Assembly (NCBI RefSeq): GCF_900104845.1
Contig: NZ_FNSR01000001.1
Span: forward strand, 992,001 to 1,056,000
From: Paraburkholderia caballeronis
Lineage (GTDB): Bacteria; Pseudomonadota; Gammaproteobacteria; Burkholderiales; Burkholderiaceae
Direction of reading: 5' to 3'
DNA: 64,000 bases
How positions within the stretch are numbered: position 1 is the first letter of the stretch; every line of letters begins with the position of its first letter. The position numbers and the translations under genes are program-made. This document shows, piece by piece, positions 38,242 to 46,583 of the stretch. The notes under the pieces are model-generated. The model was not told the DNA's origin, did no database searches, and was given only the letters and a program-made list of their open reading frames with translations.

Positions 38242-38988
38242 TCAGCCCCGGTGCACGCTGAGGCCCGCAAACGACTGCGCGACGGGCATCAGCTCGATCG
38301 TGTTGATGTTCACGTGCGCGGGACGCGTCGCGATCCAGTAGATCGAATCGGCGATGTCCTCGGCGGTGAGCGGCTGCACGTCCTTGTAGACGGCCGAGGC
38401 CTTCGCGTCGTCGCCGCGGAAGCGCACGTTCGAGAATTCGGTGCCGCCGCACAGGCCCGGCTCGATGTCGGTCACGCGGACCGCTGTGCCGGCCAGGTCC
38501 GCGCGCAGGTTCAGGCTGAACTGGCGGACGAACGCCTTCGTCGCGCCGTACACGTTGCCGCCCGGATACGGCCAGCGGCCGGCGATCGAGCCGAGATTGA
38601 AGATGTGGCCCCGATTGCGGTCGACCATGCCGGGCAGGAACGCGTGGGTGACCTGCACCAGCCCGGTGCAGTTGGTCTCGATCATCGTTTCCCACTCGTC
38701 GAGCGACGCGCGCTGCGCGGGTTCGACGCCGAGCGCGAGGCCGGCATTGTTGACGAGCACGTCGATCGCGGCGAAATCGGCCGGCAGCGCTGCGGGCGCG
38801 GCTTCGACGGCCGCGCGGTCGCGCACGTCGAGTTCGATCGGCAGCAGCGCGTCGCCGAGTTCGGCGGCGAGCGCGTCGAGCCGGTCCTTGCGGCGCGCGG
38901 TGGCGACGACGCGGTGGCCGCCCTTCACGAAAGCTCTGGCGATGGCGGCGCCAAATCCTGCGGACGCGCCGGTGACGAATACGATCAT
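38242..38988 (-). CDS. SDR oxidoreductase, YdfG-like (3-hydroxy acid dehydrogenase type)
   Basis: This 248-residue classical SDR has the cofactor motif VTGASAGFG at the N-terminus, TARRKDRLDAL (Arg residues favouring NADPH), NNAGLALG, the active-site Ser in NLGSIAGRWPYPG and the catalytic YGATK. The segment EPGLCGGTEFSNVRFRGD and the C-terminal INTIELMPVAQSFAGL are typical of YdfG, which oxidises L-allo-threonine or serine and reduces malonic semialdehyde. GGGGAG precedes the ATG. It stands alone, divergent from glyA. Confidence 0.88.
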   Translation of the reverse strand: MIVFVTGASAGFGAAIARAFVKGGHRVVATARRKDRLDALAAELGDALLPIELDVRDRAAVEAAPAALPADFAAIDVLVNNAGLALGVEPAQRASLDEWETMIETNCTGLVQVTHAFLPGMVDRNRGHIFNLGSIAGRWPYPGGNVYGATKAFVRQFSLNLRADLAGTAVRVTDIEPGLCGGTEFSNVRFRGDDAKASAVYKDVQPLTAEDIADSIYWIATRPAHVNINTIELMPVAQSFAGLSVHRG

Positions 38989-39510
38989 GACTGCTCCCCT
39001 GGTCGGTAGAAGGCGAAGAAAGGGCAAAGCCTACTTCCAATGCGGCGCTGCGGCAAGGAACGTGCCGCGTCGGCTTCACGGCGTCGGAAGTCGCGGCGGG
39101 ACGAAGGCGGCCAAGGCGGCCGGACCGGCGCCCGAGCGCCGGTGACCGGCGGCGGCGAGCGACGCCGAGGCCCCGCGCGGCGGCGGGTTCAGCCGGTTGC
39201 CTATTCGGGGCGGTTCCAATACACTAACGCGCTCAATCCCTGCGTGACTGGCGATAAGGCCCCGTCAAAAGGCCCAAGGTGGAGCGACCCACCGTGAAGC
39301 GCAGGGTGCCGTTTTGCCGTTCGCCTGGGCAGCCGAATTCCGCGCGCGTCGTTCGCGCTGCCGGGCTGTCCTGCCTCGCGTGGCACCTTCCTCCGCCACG
39401 TCAAGGCTGGCTTCTCCGCCAGCAGCGCCACGTATCCCCTGCATCCCTTGCGTGGCCTTACGTGTTTCGCGCGAAATCCGGTCAACCTGAACACACTCAA
39501 CGGAATCCGT
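38989..39510. other. Intergenic region and long glyA leader
   Basis: The 522 bp hold the glyA promoter (39197-39225) and a leader of about 280 nt. The leader contains several short complementary segments, such as GGTGGAGCGACCCACC near 39280. I do not recognise a known riboswitch class. The rest, 38989-39190, holds nothing I can name. Confidence 0.45.
39197..39225 (+). promoter_or_regulatory. Candidate glyA promoter
   Basis: TTGCCT (39197-39202), 17 bp, TACACT (39220-39225). Each hexamer matches four consensus bases and the spacing is ideal. It would give a 5' leader of about 280 nt. Confidence 0.5.
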
Positions 39511-40758
39511 ATGTTTGACAGAGCCGAAAGCACCATCGCCAAAGTCGATCCCGAACTGTGGAGCGCGATCGAACTCGAAAACCGCCGTCAGGAAGAGCAC
39601 ATCGAACTGATCGCGTCGGAAAACTACACGAGCCCGGCCGTGATGGCCGCACAGGGCTCGCAGCTCACGAACAAGTACGCCGAAGGTTATCCGGGCAAGC
39701 GCTACTACGGCGGCTGCGAATACGTGGACATCGTCGAGCAGCTCGCGATCGACCGCGTGAAGCAGCTGTTCGGCGCGGAAGCCGCGAACGTGCAGCCGAA
39801 CTCGGGTTCGCAGGCGAACCAGGGCGTGTTCTTCGCGATGCTGAAGCCGGGCGACACGATCATGGGGATGAGCCTCGCGCACGGCGGTCACCTGACGCAC
39901 GGCTCGCCGGTCAACATGTCGGGCAAGTGGTTCAACGTCGTCAGCTACGGGCTGAACGAAGCCGAAGACATCGACTACGAAGCGGCCGAGAAGCTCGCGC
40001 AGGAACACAAGCCGAAGCTGATCGTCGCGGGCGCGTCGGCGTTCGCGCTGCGCATCGACTTCGAACGCCTCGCGAAGATCGCGAAGAGCGTCGGCGCGTA
40101 TCTGATGGTCGACATGGCGCACTACGCGGGTCTCATCGCGGCGGGCGTCTACCCGAACCCGGTGCCGCACGCGGACTTCGTGACGACGACCACGCACAAG
40201 AGCCTGCGCGGCCCGCGCGGCGGCGTGATCCTGATGAAGGCCGAGTACGAGAAGCCGATCAACTCGGCGATCTTCCCGGGCATCCAGGGCGGTCCGCTGA
40301 TGCACGTGATCGCCGGCAAGGCCGTTGCGTTCAAGGAAGCGCTGTCGCCGGAATTCAAGGAATACCAGCAGCGCGTCGTCGACAACGCGCGCGTGCTCGC
40401 GGAAACGCTGGTGAAGCGCGGCCTGCGCATCGTGTCCGGCCGTACCGAAAGCCACGTGATGCTGGTCGACCTGCGCGCCAAGAAGATCACCGGCAAGGCT
40501 GCGGAAGCCGCGCTCGGCGCCGCGCACATCACGGTGAACAAGAACGCGATCCCGAACGATCCGGAAAAGCCGTTCGTGACGAGCGGCGTGCGCCTCGGCT
40601 CGCCGGCGATGACGACGCGCGGCTTCGGCGTGAAGGAAGCCGAGCAGGTCGGCAACCTGATCGCCGACGTGCTCGACAATCCGGAAGACGCGGCGACGAT
40701 CGAGCGCGTGCGCGCGCAGGTCGCCGAGCTGACGAAGCGCTTCCCGGTCTATCGCTGA
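39511..40758 (+). CDS. glyA: Serine hydroxymethyltransferase
   Basis: This 415-residue PLP enzyme converts serine and tetrahydrofolate to glycine and 5,10-methylene-tetrahydrofolate. Marks are [20 protein letters not shown], the folate/PLP region [15 protein letters not shown], the PLP-lysine motif [14 protein letters not shown] and the C-terminal [15 protein letters not shown]. The ATG was chosen because it begins the conserved [17 protein letters not shown]. nrdR follows after 6 bp, so the genes are co-transcribed, linking one-carbon and deoxynucleotide supply. Confidence 0.98.
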   Translation: MFDRAESTIAKVDPELWSAIELENRRQEEHIELIASENYTSPAVMAAQGSQLTNKYAEGYPGKRYYGGCEYVDIVEQLAIDRVKQLFGAEAANVQPNSGSQANQGVFFAMLKPGDTIMGMSLAHGGHLTHGSPVNMSGKWFNVVSYGLNEAEDIDYEAAEKLAQEHKPKLIVAGASAFALRIDFERLAKIAKSVGAYLMVDMAHYAGLIAAGVYPNPVPHADFVTTTTHKSLRGPRGGVILMKAEYEKPINSAIFPGIQGGPLMHVIAGKAVAFKEALSPEFKEYQQRVVDNARVLAETLVKRGLRIVSGRTESHVMLVDLRAKKITGKAAEAALGAAHITVNKNAIPNDPEKPFVTSGVRLGSPAMTTRGFGVKEAEQVGNLIADVLDNPEDAATIERVRAQVAELTKRFPVYR

Positions 40759-40764
40759 TCCGTC

Positions 40765-41256
40765 ATGCGCTGCCCCTTCTGCCGGCACGAGGACACGCAG
40801 GTCGTCGATTCCCGCGTGTCCGAGGACGGCGCCGCGATCCGGCGCCGTCGCCGCTGTCCGTCCTGCGACAAGCGTTTTACGACGTACGAGCGGGTCGAGC
40901 TGGCGATGCCGGCCGTGGTCAAGAAGGACGGCAGCCGCACCGAATTCGACCGCCGCAAGATCGCGGCCAGCATGAAACTCGCGCTGCGCAAGCGCCCGGT
41001 TTCGGCTGACGCGATCGACGAGGCGGTCGCCCGCATCGAATATCAACTGCTCGGCAGCGGCGAGCGCGAGGTGCGCAGCGAGCGCCTCGGCGAACTCGTG
41101 ATGGCCGAACTGCGCGAACTCGACAAGGTCGCGTTCGTGCGGTTCGCATCCGTCTACCGGCGCTTCGAGGACGTCTCCGAATTCGAGGACGTGATCGAGG
41201 AATTCCGCCGCATGGCCGGCCCGGCCGCGCCCGCGAAGCCGACCGGCAAGCGCTGA
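40765..41256 (+). CDS. nrdR: Transcriptional repressor NrdR
   Basis: This 163-residue regulator of ribonucleotide reductase genes has an N-terminal zinc ribbon ([17 protein letters not shown] ... [16 protein letters not shown]) and an ATP-cone domain from about residue 49. It senses ATP/dATP and represses nrd operons through NrdR boxes. The glyA-nrdR order is typical of beta- and gammaproteobacteria. Length is normal. Confidence 0.97.
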   Translation: MRCPFCRHEDTQVVDSRVSEDGAAIRRRRRCPSCDKRFTTYERVELAMPAVVKKDGSRTEFDRRKIAASMKLALRKRPVSADAIDEAVARIEYQLLGSGEREVRSERLGELVMAELRELDKVAFVRFASVYRRFEDVSEFEDVIEEFRRMAGPAAPAKPTGKR

Positions 41257-41413
41257 GTTTTCGCGCAGATTCATTTTCCTTCCTCGCCGTTCTTCTCTTC
41301 ACGCGACCATTGTTGCGTGCCTCGGCACGCGCCGATAGCTGGCCGTTCGGCCGATTGTCGCGTCCCGTTCCGATCGCTAGATTGTCTGCAACGAATCGAC
41401 ATGAGGATTGCAG

Positions 41414-41977
41414 ATGAAATCGCCTCGACCGTGGTCGCGTGGATGCAGCGGCGTCACGCTGATTGAATCGATGATCGTCGTGGTGCTGCTCGCACTGTGC
41501 GCGACCGTCGCGACGCCGACGTTCGTTGCATGGCGCGTGCGCGACCAGATCGACGCGCGCGCGGGCGCGTTGCTCGGCACGCTCGCGTACGCGCGCGGCG
41601 AGGCGATCCGGCGTCAGACGCGCATCATCGTTTGCCGGATCGATGCACAGCGCAACTGTCTTGCGGCGGGTGCCGCGTGCCCGTCGTCCGGGCTGCTCGA
41701 CTGGTCGTGCGGCTGGGCCGTGATGGCGGGGAGCGAAGGCGCGTGGCGGCCGCTGCGCATTCAGTCCGGGCTGGATGAAATCGGCGTGGCGTCGCCGTTG
41801 ACGAACATCGCGTTCACGCCGCCCGCCGGACAGGCGATCGGCACGCTGCGGCATTTCGAGGTCGCGCCTCGTGCTTCCTCTGTTGCTCCCGCGAAGGATG
41901 GGCGATGGCGGCGCTGCATTCGCATCGCATCCGGCGGGCGGGCGCGCATCAGTGACGGCCTGTGCGAGGCTTCGTGA
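41414..41977 (+). CDS. fimT: Type IV pilus minor pilin FimT/GspH-like
   Basis: This 187-residue prepilin has the class III signal GVTLIESMIVVVLLALCATV near residue 15 (cleavage after Gly, Glu at +5). A GspH/FimT-type domain follows (AYARGEAIRRQTRIIVCRID; SCGWAVMAGS). It primes or caps type IV pili. The ATG was chosen over an upstream TTG because GAGG lies seven bases before it. It opens a tightly packed five-gene minor-pilin operon. Confidence 0.88.
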   Translation: MKSPRPWSRGCSGVTLIESMIVVVLLALCATVATPTFVAWRVRDQIDARAGALLGTLAYARGEAIRRQTRIIVCRIDAQRNCLAAGAACPSSGLLDWSCGWAVMAGSEGAWRPLRIQSGLDEIGVASPLTNIAFTPPAGQAIGTLRHFEVAPRASSVAPAKDGRWRRCIRIASGGRARISDGLCEAS

Positions 41978-42390
41978 TGAAACTGCTGCGAGCGCATGGG
42001 CAGGCGAGGGGATCGACGCTTCTCGAAGTCGCGCTAGCCGTGGCCATCATGGCGGCCAGCGGTGTCGGGCTGATCGCGACGCAACTGTCGCTGTCGCGGC
42101 ATGCGCAAACGGCGGCGGTTCGTGCGCAGGCGGTGTTCATTGCCGATGCGCTGGCGGAGGCGGCTGTTGAAGGAAGCTCGGGTATTGGCGCTGGCGATCA
42201 GTGGAGAACGCGTGCTTCGGTCGTGATACCCGGCGGTGCGGTGTCGATCGCGTCGGCGGGTATCGATGCGTCGGTCGCGACAGTGACGTGGCCCGCAAAG
42301 CCGTACGGATCTGCCGCCGCGCCGCAGCCGTGTGCTGGTGCGCCGGCATCGCCGGGCCGCGAATGCGCATCGCTCACGTTCGCGCGATGA
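41977..42390 (+). CDS. pilV: Type IV pilus minor pilin PilV-like
   Basis: This 137-residue prepilin has the processing site ARGSTLLEVALAVAIMAASG near residue 12. The first base of its ATG is the last base of the fimT stop (TGATG). The short C-terminal region is Ala/Gly-rich with two cysteines near the end (PCAGAPASPGREC). Assignment to PilV rests on operon position (second, before pilW) and the prepilin signal; the body is too short and variable for motif support. Confidence 0.78.
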   Translation: MKLLRAHGQARGSTLLEVALAVAIMAASGVGLIATQLSLSRHAQTAAVRAQAVFIADALAEAAVEGSSGIGAGDQWRTRASVVIPGGAVSIASAGIDASVATVTWPAKPYGSAAAPQPCAGAPASPGRECASLTFAR

Positions 42391-43187
42391 GGCCGCGCTG
42401 TCCGCTTACCGTGCGCGCGAGTCGCGGCCATACGTTGCTCGAATTGATGATCGCGGCGGCGCTCGGCATCGTCGTGGTCGCCGGCACGGTTGCGGCGTAC
42501 CGCTCGCAGCGCGCGGCATTTGCGTATGCGGCCGACGCCGCGCGCATCCATGATGCCGGCATGAACGCGCTGCTGCTGATCGGCGAGCAGATCCAGATGG
42601 CGGGGTTCGAGCCGGCCGATTCGACCGACGACGTTGTCGCCGCGCCGCTGTTCGGCTGTACGTCCGGGCGTCCGGTCGTCGCGCACGACACCGTCACGTG
42701 CGAGCCGTTGTCGAGCCGGTCAGACGGCATCGCGGTCCGTTATGTCGGCGATGGCGAATCGACGTGGCTGTCCGCGACCGGACAGGTGACGGACTGCCTG
42801 GGGCAAGCGGTCGGCCCGCCTGGCGCGACCGTCGTGAACCGCTTCTACGCGAAGCCGGGTGCGTCGACCGGCGAGCCGGAACTGTATTGCGAAGGCGCCG
42901 GCAACGAAGGCACGGCGCAGCCGTTGGTCGAAGGCGTCGAACGGTTGCGGCTTCGATACTGGCTCGACGGCGCGGCACAGGCAGTCGATGCGTCGGCGCT
43001 GACTTCCGATCAATGGGCGATGGTCGCGGCCGTCGATCTTTGCGTGCTCGTACGTGGAGCGGCATTGGGCCGGCGCGTTCGTTACGTCGATTGCGACGGC
43101 GTGTCGTCGGCGGCCGACGACGGGCGCGCGAGGCGGGCGTTCCGGCGGCACGTCGCGATTCGCAACAGGCCGGGGGCGCAGCCATGA
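42387..43187 (+). CDS. pilW: Type IV pilus minor pilin PilW-like
   Basis: This 266-residue prepilin has the signal RGHTLLELMIAAALGIVVVAG near residue 14. It continues with the PilW-type stretch LLLIGEQIQMAGFEPAD and RSDGIAVRYVGDG, and contains several cysteines (FGCTSGRP, VTCEPL, TDCLGQ, LYCEGAGNEG) likely paired in the periplasm. The ATG overlaps the pilV stop by 4 bp. Longer in-frame upstream starts would run into pilV and are rejected. Confidence 0.88.
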   Translation: MRPRCPLTVRASRGHTLLELMIAAALGIVVVAGTVAAYRSQRAAFAYAADAARIHDAGMNALLLIGEQIQMAGFEPADSTDDVVAAPLFGCTSGRPVVAHDTVTCEPLSSRSDGIAVRYVGDGESTWLSATGQVTDCLGQAVGPPGATVVNRFYAKPGASTGEPELYCEGAGNEGTAQPLVEGVERLRLRYWLDGAAQAVDASALTSDQWAMVAAVDLCVLVRGAALGRRVRYVDCDGVSSAADDGRARRAFRRHVAIRNRPGAQP

Positions 43188-43720
43188 CTGAGCGAAGGTC
43201 TTTGCTCATCCGGTGCTGCATGCGGTTGGGGCGGAAGCAGCAAGGCATCGCATTGCCGATCGTGCTGATGATCGTCGCGATGATGCTCGTCACGTCGTCC
43301 GCGTGGTTCGAATCGGCGTTGCTCGACGCGCGCAACGCGAGCGCGACGGCCGATCATCAGCAGGCGTTCCATGCAGCCGATTCGGCGCTGCGGCTTTGCG
43401 CCCGTGCGTTGATGTCCGGAGCGATGGTCGCGCCGCTTCCGCCCGACGAGTCCGGCGAGCCATCCGCATGGCGTCAGCCGCGCGATTTCGACGCACGCGC
43501 CGTTGTTCCGATCGAACCATGGCCGGGCTCGGTGCGGTCGCCACAGTGCATGATCGAGAGCTGGAAGCTCGAAACGCGTCCGGAAGCCCGCGCATTCCTG
43601 TTGACCGCGCGCGGCTTTGGCGCGTCGGTCGACGCGCAGAGCTGGCTTCAGCTTCAACTGGTGATCGACGGAACCGATGTCGAGTCGCACTGGCGGCGTG
43701 TCGTCGCGAGGCCGTTCTGA
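43184..43720 (+). CDS. pilX: Type IV pilus assembly protein PilX-like
   Basis: This 178-residue protein has the PilX-type N-terminus: a basic stretch, then QQGIALPIVLMIVAMMLVTSSAW, a hydrophobic helix lacking the Glu at +5 as usual in this family, and QQAFHAADSALRLCARAL. The ATG overlaps the pilW stop by 4 bp. It acts with the other minor pilins in the initiation complex. The C-terminal body is poorly conserved. Confidence 0.83.
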   Translation: MTERRSLLIRCCMRLGRKQQGIALPIVLMIVAMMLVTSSAWFESALLDARNASATADHQQAFHAADSALRLCARALMSGAMVAPLPPDESGEPSAWRQPRDFDARAVVPIEPWPGSVRSPQCMIESWKLETRPEARAFLLTARGFGASVDAQSWLQLQLVIDGTDVESHWRRVVARPF

Positions 43721-44172
43721 TGTCACGTCACAGGGGTGAACAGGAAGCGACGGTGCGTGACAGCGGGTTCACGCTGCTGGAACTCGTCGTCGCGCTGGCG
43801 ATTGCGGCGATCGTCGCCGCGTTTGCGTTGCCGGCTTATCACGGGCAGATCGCTCGCGGACATCGCACCGATGCGATCACCGCGCTTTATCGCGCCGCGC
43901 AGTTCGCCGACACTGCCGCGCCGGATGCGAACACGCTGCCGGCGGGCCTCGATCAGTCGCCGTCGTCAGGCGTGGCGGTGTATCGATTGAGTCTGTCGCG
44001 GGGCGACGAAACGAACGGCGGGTATGTGATCGAAGCGCGTCCGACCGAGCCCGGACCGATGCGGGACGACGCGTGCGGCACGTTCCGGCTCGATGCCACG
44101 GGCACGAGAACGAATGTCCCGCCGGGCGACGCATCCGCGCCGACGCTCGGTGAATGCTGGCGGGATCGTTAA
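43720..44172 (+). CDS. pilE: Type IV pilin PilE-like
   Basis: This 150-residue prepilin has the site DSGFTLLELVVALAIAAIVAAFALPAYHGQIARGHRTDA: Gly at -1, Phe +1, Glu +5 and the Pro-kinked long helix. C-terminal features (GGYVIEARPTEPGPMRDDACGTFRLDATGTR and GECWRD) match PilE minor pilins of beta/gammaproteobacteria, including the two-cysteine D-region. Start and previous stop overlap by one base. Last gene of the operon; no PilY1 gene is present. Confidence 0.9.
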   Translation: MSRHRGEQEATVRDSGFTLLELVVALAIAAIVAAFALPAYHGQIARGHRTDAITALYRAAQFADTAAPDANTLPAGLDQSPSSGVAVYRLSLSRGDETNGGYVIEARPTEPGPMRDDACGTFRLDATGTRTNVPPGDASAPTLGECWRDR

Positions 44173-44200
44173 GCGCAGCGGCGTGAGACAGGCGACAGGT

Positions 44201-44650
44201 TCACTCTTCGTCGATGCCCGAACTGCGTGCGGAAGTCCGTCGCTGTTGCCGGATCTGCTGCCACACGCGATACGCTTCCCAAGCGGTGAACGCGATGCCG
44301 GTCCACTTGATCAGCGGCCGCGCGGTCGAGACGACGCTTGCGCGCAGCGGCTTCGCGAGTATCAGCGATACGAGCGAACTGAGCATCGGATATTGCTTGA
44401 GCAACCCGCCGACCGTCGAACCCAGCGGGCCGCCGCGTTGCTTGCCGAAGCCCGGAACGAGGAAGCGCAGCCAGCTGAAATGCGTGACCGCTTCGCGCAG
44501 GTGCACGTACGATTCGAGCAGTTCGGCCCGCTCGACGTCCGCGCGCACGATCAGCAGCTCTTTGCGCAGCGCGCGCAGTTGCGGCGTCGAAAGCTCTTTC
44601 GCGGGCGGGCGCTTCGGGCGGAACGTGGAGTCCGGATGGGATTGGCTCAT
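44201..44650 (-). CDS. DUF3318-type hypothetical protein
   Basis: This 149-residue basic protein has a helical, charged N-terminal half (ELLIVRADVERAELLESYVHLREAV) and a moderately hydrophobic C-terminal half (LSSLVSLILAKPLRASVVSTARPLIKWTGIAFTAWEAYRV). It probably associates with the inner membrane. It resembles DUF3318 proteins of Burkholderiales. It is last in a three-gene group with a holin-like and a YqjD-like protein, the place that yqjK holds in the E. coli yqjD-yqjE-yqjK cluster. Function unknown. Confidence 0.75.
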   Translation of the reverse strand: MSQSHPDSTFRPKRPPAKELSTPQLRALRKELLIVRADVERAELLESYVHLREAVTHFSWLRFLVPGFGKQRGGPLGSTVGGLLKQYPMLSSLVSLILAKPLRASVVSTARPLIKWTGIAFTAWEAYRVWQQIRQQRRTSARSSGIDEE

Positions 44651-44701
44651 GGCGGATCGTCGGCGGGCGGTGAGGGCGGAAGCGTAACGGGCAGTGGCCG
44701 G

Positions 44702-45088
44702 CTAGTGCTTGCGGAACAGCTCGTGGTCTTTCTCGAATTCGTTCAGCGTCGCCTGGAACATCAGCGGCGCATTGCGCAGCCCCTGGCGCGCTTTCACGCC
44801 GCAGACGATCGCGGCAAGCGCATACACCGCGGTGATGCCGGCGAGCGCCTGCCAGCGATAGGTGTCCCAGAACGCAATCGCGATCAGTGCGGTCAGCGCG
44901 ATCAGCGCGAGGGTCGCGAGCAGCGTGGCCGCGAGCCCGAGAAAGAGCACCCCGATCAGGCGGTCCTTTTCCTCGGCCAGTTCGATGCCGATCAGTTCGA
45001 GCCTCGTTTCGAGGATCGAGAACACGGCACCGATGATGCGGCGCAGCGGACCGTGCTCCGCTCGCTGCGATTGGCTGTCTGTCGTCAT
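44702..45088 (-). CDS. YqjE-like membrane protein (phage-holin 3_6 family)
   Basis: This 128-residue protein has an amphipathic N-terminal region (LRRIIGAVFSILETRLELIGIELAEEKDRL), the hallmark of the YqjE/holin-X family, followed by two transmembrane helices (about 52-75 and 82-105). The name holin is historical; chromosomal copies are not linked to phage lysis, and no phage genes are nearby. The ATG giving MTTDSQSQ was chosen. It sits between the DUF3318 and YqjD-like genes and is probably co-expressed with them. Confidence 0.85.
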   Translation of the reverse strand: MTTDSQSQRAEHGPLRRIIGAVFSILETRLELIGIELAEEKDRLIGVLFLGLAATLLATLALIALTALIAIAFWDTYRWQALAGITAVYALAAIVCGVKARQGLRNAPLMFQATLNEFEKDHELFRKH

Positions 45089-45204
45089 GGCAAGAGGCGG
45101 TTGCGCATCGGGATGCGCGGCTGAGAGAGGGCGGACGCACGCTGTGCGCCCACCCCGATCCACGCGGCGCGCGTGCGCGAACCGCTTGTCGCTGTATTAG
45201 CTGC

Positions 45205-45507
45205 TTACTTGCGGTTGATCAATAGTCCGATCAACACGCCGACGCCGGCGGCGATGCCGATCGACGTCCACGGATGCTCGTGCACGTAGTCGTCGGTCGC
45301 GCGCGCGGCCTTCTTGCCTTTTTCGACCACGACGACCTGGACGTCGGCTGCCTTTTCCTTCGCTTGCTTCAGGCGCGTCAACGCCGTTTCGCGCAGTTCG
45401 GACGCGCGTTCGCCAGTTGCGCTGGCGGCCTGCTTCAGCAGGTCCTCTGCGTCCGCGAGAACGGTTTTGATATCCGACATCAGTCTCTCCTTGTTGACTT
45501 CTGACAT
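45205..45507 (-). CDS. YqjD/ElaB-type DUF883 membrane protein
   Basis: This 100-residue protein has a long N-terminal helix (SDIKTVLADAEDLLKQAASATGERASELRE) and a C-terminal single transmembrane anchor (HPWTSIGIAAGVGVLIGLLINRK), the DUF883 layout. E. coli YqjD/ElaB tether stationary-phase ribosomes to the membrane; the same is only inferred here. Two in-frame ATGs, at 45507 and 45480, each have a good Shine-Dalgarno (GGGAGC and GGAGAG), so two forms differing by nine residues are possible. First gene of the three-gene cluster. Confidence 0.88.
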   Translation of the reverse strand: MSEVNKERLMSDIKTVLADAEDLLKQAASATGERASELRETALTRLKQAKEKAADVQVVVVEKGKKAARATDDYVHEHPWTSIGIAAGVGVLIGLLINRK

Positions 45508-45846
45508 TGACTGCTCCCTTCGTGTCACGCCACGCGTGAATCGTAACAAAGAAACGGCTGCTGGCGAGCGCGGCGCGCCGCCTTCAGTTGCGCGCTCGCA
45601 CGAACCGTTCCCGATGACTGCCCGTCGTGTTCGCAACGAGTCGTTCATGATCGAACGACGTGCGGATCGATTGACGTTGATCTGGCCCGTTAAGTTTCCA
45701 CGATAACGGACAAAATTACAAAAACTCATAACGGTGTGAGCCGATGTTCGTTCGCGGTGCGCAGCGGCTCCCGTATGCTTTAAAGTTGTGAATTCCCACA
45801 GCCGCTGGACGCGAGTGCGCGTCCGCACCGTTCAAGGAGCTGCATC
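45508..45846. other. Intergenic region between the DUF883 and peroxiredoxin genes
   Basis: These 339 bp between divergent genes are AT-richer around 45700-45800. A -10-like TATGCT followed by TTTAAAG lies near 45774, about 70 bp before the peroxiredoxin start. Nothing else is identified. Confidence 0.4.
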
Positions 45847-46485
45847 ATGAGTCTACGTCTTGGCGACACCGCGCCCGACTTCGAGCAGGATTCGAGCATC
45901 GGCCGTATCCGTTTTCATGAGTGGCTGGGCGATAGCTGGGGCGTGCTGTTTTCCCACCCGGCCGACTTCACGCCGGTCTGCACGACCGAACTGGGTCTCA
46001 CCGCGAAGCTCGCCGGCGAATTCGAAAAGCGCGGCGTGAAGACGATCGCGCTGTCGGTCGACAGCGCCGAATCCCACAAGGAGTGGATCAAGGACATCAA
46101 CGAGACGCAGGCAGCCAGCGTCGGTTTCCCGATCCTCGCGGACGGCGACCGCAAGGTGTCCGAGTTGTACGACATGATCCACCCGAATGCGAACGAGACG
46201 CTGACCGTGCGCTCGCTGTTCGTGATCGACCCGAAGAAGAAGGTGCGCCTGATCATCACGTATCCGGCGAGCACCGGTCGCAACTTCGACGAAGTGCTGC
46301 GCGTGATCGACTCGCTGCAACTGACCGACAACTACCAGGTGGCGACGCCGGGCAACTGGAAGCAGGGCGACGACGTGGTGATCGTCCCGTCGCTGAAGGA
46401 CGAGGAAGTGATCAAGCAGAAATTTCCGAAGGGCTACAAGGCGCTGCGTCCGTATCTGCGACTGACGCCGCAGCCGAACAAATAA
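45847..46485 (+). CDS. Peroxiredoxin, Prx6 (1-Cys) type
   Basis: This 212-residue thiol peroxidase reduces hydrogen peroxide and organic peroxides. The peroxidatic Cys lies in HPADFTPVCTTELG (about residue 47). The Prx6-type C-terminal domain is present (NYQVATPGNWKQGDDVVIVPSL and KGYKALRPYLR), without a second conserved resolving Cys. AAGGAG precedes the ATG. It is transcribed alone, ending at a strong hairpin. An OxyR site is plausible upstream, but I could not identify one. Confidence 0.95.
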   Translation: MSLRLGDTAPDFEQDSSIGRIRFHEWLGDSWGVLFSHPADFTPVCTTELGLTAKLAGEFEKRGVKTIALSVDSAESHKEWIKDINETQAASVGFPILADGDRKVSELYDMIHPNANETLTVRSLFVIDPKKKVRLIITYPASTGRNFDEVLRVIDSLQLTDNYQVATPGNWKQGDDVVIVPSLKDEEVIKQKFPKGYKALRPYLRLTPQPNK

Positions 46486-46515
46486 GCGCAGCCGGCTCCA
46501 TGGCCGGTGGAAACG

Positions 46516-46546
46516 AAAAGCGCCGCACATCGTGCGGCGCTTTTTT
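46516..46546. terminator. Bidirectional terminator between peroxiredoxin and gcdH
   Basis: A 13-bp stem (46516-46528 with 46532-46544) has a tight ATC loop, and A/T-runs lie on both sides. Confidence 0.92.
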
Positions 46547-46583
46547 GTTGATGCGGCACAGGCGCGCAGGAGCGCGCCCGACG

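Noticed and set aside
39226..39510. glyA leader as a known glycine or THF riboswitch
   Set aside because: I could not find the conserved core sequences of those classes, so only an unclassified leader is reported.
39265..41274. 669-codon minus-strand open frame opposite glyA and nrdR
   Set aside because: It is shadow coding from high third-position G+C. glyA and nrdR motifs on the plus strand cover it completely.
44702..45088. Phage holin as a sign of prophage
   Set aside because: The family name is misleading. The protein is YqjE-like in a chromosomal housekeeping cluster, and no phage gene is nearby.
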